This document shows positions 6,117-8,832 of a stretch of DNA of 8,832 nt, one piece after another. This stretch comes from CAZHAC01 sp964383855. GTDB taxonomy: Bacteria > Chloroflexota > Dormibacteria > Dormibacterales > Dormibacteraceae. A program made the translations under genes and the position numbers. The stretch spans positions 1-8,832 of the forward strand of contig CAYLIP010000084.1 of the NCBI GenBank assembly GCA_964383855.1. The letters are read 5' to 3'. The notes beneath the pieces are model-generated. The model had not been told where the DNA came from and did no database searches. It worked only from the letters and a program-made list of their open reading frames with translations. How positions within the stretch are numbered: position 1 is the first letter of the stretch; each line of letters begins with the position of its first letter.

Positions 6117-6134
6117 GCCGCCGCCTGGGGCTGC

Positions 6135-6620
6135 TCAGGCTCGGCTCAGCGTGCGCTCGAGCAGCCCGCGCAGCTCCGCCTCGGAGCCGGCCCGGTTCTC
6201 CAAATTGACCTGGTAGAGGGTCAGCTCGTTGTGCGGCCGCCGGGCCCGCCGCGCAGGAGCGTCAGGGTCGACTCCCGCCCGCACGTCGTCGGCTCCAGGC
6301 AGCGGCGCCACCCGCACCGAGACGCCGGCCAGCCGGTGCCGGGCGTCGGGCGACAGCGCCTCGGTCACCGCGGCGACCAGGCTCTCGAACGCCTCCCGGC
6401 TCAGGCGGACCGGAAGCCGGTGGCGCCGCGAGAGCTGGGCGGCCCGCCGGAAGGCGTCCTCGGACGCCATGGGCATGCCCGCGTGCCGGCTGACGCGCGC
6501 CAGCAGCCGCCACGCCTCGGGGCTGCGGGGAGCTCGCTCCGCCGCCACCTGTGCCGCCTGCAGCGCGCCGTGGAACTCGCCGGCCGCGTAGAGCTCCCTG
6601 GCCGTCCGGAGAACATCCAT
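6135..6620 (-). CDS. TPR protein with truncated zincin-like (PF06262-type) C-terminal domain lacking HExxH
   Basis: 161 residues. The N-terminal part, 4-65, is two TPR-like helix pairs (ALQAAQVAAERAPRSPEAW at 19-37 is typical). Residues 76-157 resemble the Zincin_1/DUF1025 metallopeptidase fold: AFESLVAAVTEAL (77-89), a strand GVSVRVAPLP (99-108), then ELTLYQVNLEN (132-142) and a charged helix EAELRGLLERTL (147-158). In that family the helix runs straight into HExxH, the zinc site; here the protein ends RTLSRA. So either the active site has been lost or the domain serves as a binding module. No other frame downstream restores the motif. TPR plus zincin is, to my memory, a known pairing, which supports the call. 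The ATG at 6620 has no Shine-Dalgarno site and lies 9 nt after a TACAGT box. It diverges from the GNAT gene and runs into the repeat cluster. Confidence 0.72.
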   Translation of the reverse strand: MDVLRTARELYAAGEFHGALQAAQVAAERAPRSPEAWRLLARVSRHAGMPMASEDAFRRAAQLSRRHRLPVRLSREAFESLVAAVTEALSPDARHRLAGVSVRVAPLPGADDVRAGVDPDAPARRARRPHNELTLYQVNLENRAGSEAELRGLLERTLSRA

Positions 6621-6628
6621 GGCGGCGG

Positions 6629-6635
6629 TACTGTA
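6629..6635. promoter_or_regulatory. Symmetric -10 element (TACTGTA), candidate bidirectional promoter
   Basis: The plus strand reads TACTGT (6629-6634) and the minus strand TACAGT (6635-6630); both fit TANNNT and overlap by five bases. Start sites about 7 nt beyond each would fall near 6641 (plus) and 6623 (minus), 18 bp apart, leaving leaders of about 6 and 3 nt before the two ATGs. No -35 box is evident and neither gene has a Shine-Dalgarno site. Overlapping -10 elements with starts about 18 bp apart are a described class of bidirectional bacterial promoter. Role inferred. Confidence 0.5.
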
Positions 6636-6646
6636 GCGCAGAGCTC

Positions 6647-7084
6647 ATGCGGTTCTTCCGATCGGTACCTCGCGTCACCATCGCCGGCCCGGACGACGCT
6701 CCGGCGCTGACTCAGCTTCTGACCCGGAGCGGGCTGGGGCCGAGCGCTGAGGACTTGCAGGCGTCGCTCCGCGGCGGCTTCGAGGTCTACAAGGCCACGC
6801 TCGAGGGCGAGGTGGTCGGTATGGTGCGGTGCGCCTTTCCGACCGGCGCCTGCGTGATCGACCAGCTGGTGGTCGACGCCGACCACCGCCGCCGCGGCTT
6901 CGGGCAGTACCTGGCCGAGCACGCCGTCTCGCGCGCCCGCCGGGCCGGCGCGCCCAAGGCCTGGATGCAGGTCCCGGCGGATGAGGAGGCCGTGCTCCGC
7001 CTCCTGCACCGGCTCGGCTTCAAGGAGGCGGCGCGCCTGGAGCGCAACCACCGGCCGCTGCTGCTGGTCGAGCTCTCTCTGTAG
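6647..7084 (+). CDS. GNAT-family N-acetyltransferase
   Basis: 145 residues, a single GNAT domain that transfers an acyl group from acyl-CoA to an amine of unknown identity in the cytoplasm. The order is typical: strand and helix VTIAGPDDAPALTQLL (10-25), strands 46-65 with GEVVGMVRCAF, motif A IDQLVVDADHRRRGFG (71-86) with the pyrophosphate-binding RRRGFG (81-86), then motif B near 105-126, MQVPADEEAVLRLLHRLGF, ending with the common LGF turn. The ATG at 6647 is chosen because the domain begins soon after; more upstream codons are open but would cross the divergent promoter and the neighbouring start. It stops 7 bp before the stop codon of the convergent phosphopantetheinyl transferase gene. 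Substrate cannot be inferred from its neighbours. Confidence 0.9.
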   Translation: MRFFRSVPRVTIAGPDDAPALTQLLTRSGLGPSAEDLQASLRGGFEVYKATLEGEVVGMVRCAFPTGACVIDQLVVDADHRRRGFGQYLAEHAVSRARRAGAPKAWMQVPADEEAVLRLLHRLGFKEAARLERNHRPLLLVELSL

Positions 7085-7091
7085 GAGGCTC

Positions 7092-7664
7092 TCAGCCGCC
7101 TGCCGCCGAGGCGAACTCGAAGACCGCCCGCTCGGCCAGGACCACCACCGCCGCCGCGTAGCCCTCCGGGGCGGGCGGCCGCTCCGAGACCCAGCCGCCG
7201 GCCGGCAGCGCCCCCAGCCGGGTTCCGGCGACGCCCTCCCCGGTCGCCTTCAGGTATGCCTCCTTGAGCGTCCACAGCTGGAAGAAGCGCTGCACGCGCT
7301 GCGAACCCTCCAGGCTCTGAAGCTCGGTGCGCTCGGGCTCCGAGAAGTAGCGCTCCGCCGAGGGCGCCTCCGCCAACCCCTCGCGAACGCGCTCGAGGTC
7401 GGCGCCGACCGGCGCGCCGGCCGAGACCGCGAGCAGGGCGTGGTCCCCGGAATGGGAGAGGCTGAACCAGGGGCCGCCGTCGAGGAACGGCTTGCCGGCC
7501 TCCGAGACCTTCAATTCCAGGTCGCCCGGGTCGGCGCCCACCTCGGGCGCCAGCGTCCGCCGCAGAAAGGCCCGGGACGCGACCCAGCGGCCGCGGGCGC
7601 GGTCGTCGGGCAGCCGCTGGGCGCGCTCCAGCTCGGGCGGCGCCAGCACCAGGAGGTCGGTCAT
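7092..7664 (-). CDS. Sfp-type 4'-phosphopantetheinyl transferase
   Basis: 190 residues. Moves the phosphopantetheine arm of CoA onto a serine of acyl- or peptidyl-carrier proteins, using Mg2+. Family motifs in order: RxxRxxLR-type helix near 25-36, KPFLDGGPWFSLSHSGDHALLAVS (58-81) with the FSLSHS core at 67-72, GADLERV (87-93) with the metal residues Asp89 and Glu91, and FFQLWTLKEAYLKATGEG (127-144) with Trp131, Lys134, Glu135 and Lys139 of the WxxKEAxxK signature. It is a little shorter than Sfp (about 220). No polyketide, peptide synthetase or carrier-protein gene lies in this window, so its client is unknown; it could serve fatty-acid synthesis or a distant cluster. The ATG at 7664 has no clear ribosome site. 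It lies 41 bp downstream of the fumarase gene on the same strand and may be transcribed with it. Confidence 0.94.
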   Translation of the reverse strand: MTDLLVLAPPELERAQRLPDDRARGRWVASRAFLRRTLAPEVGADPGDLELKVSEAGKPFLDGGPWFSLSHSGDHALLAVSAGAPVGADLERVREGLAEAPSAERYFSEPERTELQSLEGSQRVQRFFQLWTLKEAYLKATGEGVAGTRLGALPAGGWVSERPPAPEGYAAAVVVLAERAVFEFASAAGG

Positions 7665-7705
7665 CGAGGGGCCGCTGAGGCGCGCGAGCCGAACCCTGAC
7701 CGTGA

Positions 7706-8832
7706 TCAGCCGCCCGCCGCTCCGCCACCCTCGAGGCCGGGCTCGGTCAGCTTGCCGGGGTCCATGATGCGGTCGAGGTCAGCCTCGCTGAACCCCTTCT
7801 CGCGAGCCAGCTCGCGGATCGTCCTGCCGGTTCTGAACGCCTCCTTGGCCATCTTCGCCGCCTCGTCGTAACCGATCTCGGGCGCAAACGCGGTCGCCAG
7901 CATGAGCCCCTGCTCGACCAGCTCCGAGGCGCGCTCGGAGACCGTGATGCCCTCGACGCACCGCTCGGCGAAGTTGGCGGCGGAGCGGCCGAGCAGCTGG
8001 ATCGACTCCAGGATGGCGACCGCCGCCACCGGCATCATCACGTTCAGCTCGAGAAAGCTGCCGGTCTGGCTGAAGCCGATGGTGACGTCGTTTCCGAAGA
8101 CCCGGGCGACCGCCATGGTCAGCGACTCCACGATCACCGGGTTGACCTTGCCGGGCATGATGCTCGACCCGGGCTGGGTCTCGGGCAGGGCGATCTCGGC
8201 CAGGCCGGCGCGCGGTCCCATCCCCATCAGCCGGATGTCCGAGGCGACCTTCCACATCGAGAGCCCGATCGCCCTCAGCTGCCCGTGGGCGCCGATCACC
8301 GAGTCCAGCGTTTGCTGCGCCCAGAAGTGGTTGGAGGTCTCGCGCACGGGCAGCCCGGTCAGCTCGGCCAGGCGCGCGGCTGCCCGGCGGGCGTACTCGG
8401 GGTGCGAGTTGATGCCCGTGCCCACGGCGGTGCCGCCGAGCGGGATCGCGCAGAGGTCGTCGAGCGCCGCGCGAGCCCGGACCAGTGACGCCTGCGCCTG
8501 CCCCGCGTAGCCCGAGAACTCCTGCCCCAGCCGCACCGGCGTCGCGTCCTGCAGATGCGTCCGGCCGGTCTTGACCACCGGCATGAACTCTTGCGACTTG
8601 GCCTGAAGCGCGCGCTCCAGCCGCTCCAGTCCTGGGATCAGCTCCTCCTGGATGGCCATCGCCGCCGCCAGCTGCATGGCGGTCGGGATCACGTCGTTCG
8701 ACGACTGGCAGCGGTTGACATGGTCGTTGGGATGGACCAGCCGGTTGCCGAGCCCGCCGCCCAGGAATTCCGACGCCCGGTTGGCGATCACCTCGTTGGC
8801 GTTGGTGTTGGTCGAGGTGCCCGAGCCGGTCT
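7706..8832 (-). CDS. fumC: Class II fumarate hydratase (partial, N-terminal part outside window)
   Basis: The last 374 residues of about 460 are present. Converts fumarate and L-malate in the citric acid cycle, as a cytoplasmic homotetramer. Seen from the N-terminal side: GSGTSTNTNANEVIANRA, VHPNDHVNRCQSSND, GRTHLQDATPVRLGQE, GINSHPEYARR with the proton-shuttle His, and the superfamily signature GSSIMPGKVNP (about 8138-8172) whose flexible loop carries the catalytic Ser. Aspartate ammonia-lyase is the nearest alternative; the GRTHLQDATP and QSSND forms, rather than the GRTQLQDAVP and QSTND forms I recall for aspartase, favour fumarase, as does IMDPGKLTEPG near the end. The final residues are a short Gly/Ala tail. 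The phosphopantetheinyl transferase gene follows on the same strand. The gene is intact as far as it is visible. Confidence 0.92.
   Translation of the reverse strand, partial: TGSGTSTNTNANEVIANRASEFLGGGLGNRLVHPNDHVNRCQSSNDVIPTAMQLAAAMAIQEELIPGLERLERALQAKSQEFMPVVKTGRTHLQDATPVRLGQEFSGYAGQAQASLVRARAALDDLCAIPLGGTAVGTGINSHPEYARRAAARLAELTGLPVRETSNHFWAQQTLDSVIGAHGQLRAIGLSMWKVASDIRLMGMGPRAGLAEIALPETQPGSSIMPGKVNPVIVESLTMAVARVFGNDVTIGFSQTGSFLELNVMMPVAAVAILESIQLLGRSAANFAERCVEGITVSERASELVEQGLMLATAFAPEIGYDEAAKMAKEAFRTGRTIRELAREKGFSEADLDRIMDPGKLTEPGLEGGGAAGG

Noticed and set aside
6095..6150. A frameshift hiding the HExxH of the zincin domain
   Set aside because: All three minus-strand frames downstream of RTL were read; none gives HExxH or the usual residues after it.
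7706..8832. Aspartate ammonia-lyase
   Set aside because: Substrate-site motifs GRTHLQDATP and QSSND match fumarase rather than aspartase.

Overview
The window is GC-rich (about 70% by eye) and densely coded, with short spacers and few Shine-Dalgarno sites. Two proteins (the binding protein at the left edge and the product at 4920) have lipoprotein-type leaders ending in Cys, which suits a monoderm-like bacterium. The genes fit a soil or aquatic Actinomycetota, Chloroflexota or Dormibacterota-type genome. This placement is inferred from composition and gene content; there is no rRNA or marker gene to fix it.

Layout, left to right. (1) 1-862, minus: 5' part of an ABC-transporter substrate-binding lipoprotein of the Leu/Ile/Val type; its 3' end lies outside. 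(2) 912-1706, minus: a crotonase-fold protein. (3) 1724-5843, plus: a compact operon of an acyl-CoA mutase large subunit, its separate B12-binding subunit, a family III (CaiB/BaiF) CoA-transferase, and an unrecognised lipoprotein. Genes 2 and 3 diverge from start codons only 17 bp apart. (4) 5844-6134: a convergent spacer with a strong hairpin and four copies of an 18-bp GC-rich repeat at regular spacing. (5) 6135-6620, minus: a TPR protein with a zincin-like C-terminal domain that ends just before the expected HExxH motif. (6) 6647-7084, plus: a GNAT acetyltransferase, diverging from gene 5 across 26 bp that holds a symmetric -10 element. (7) 7092-7664, minus: an Sfp-type 4'-phosphopantetheinyl transferase. 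(8) 7706-8832, minus: a class II fumarase, cut by the right edge.

How they may work together. A mutase, a crotonase-fold enzyme that lacks one of the two hydratase glutamates, and a CoA-transferase are the same three activities found in the E. coli Sbm (scpABC) succinate-to-propionate cycle, here built from different families. Branched-chain amino acid or propionate metabolism is the other reading and fits the LIV-type binding protein. The fumarase could join at the C4 dicarboxylate level, but it sits in a separate transcription unit.

The most unusual points are: the mutase large subunit keeps the substrate-facing Tyr, Arg and His of methylmalonyl-CoA mutase but has lost several residues that hold the adenosyl group in known mutases; the regularly spaced repeat cluster next to a zincin gene that stops before its active site; and two divergent gene pairs whose starts are arranged symmetrically around tiny promoter-like dyads.
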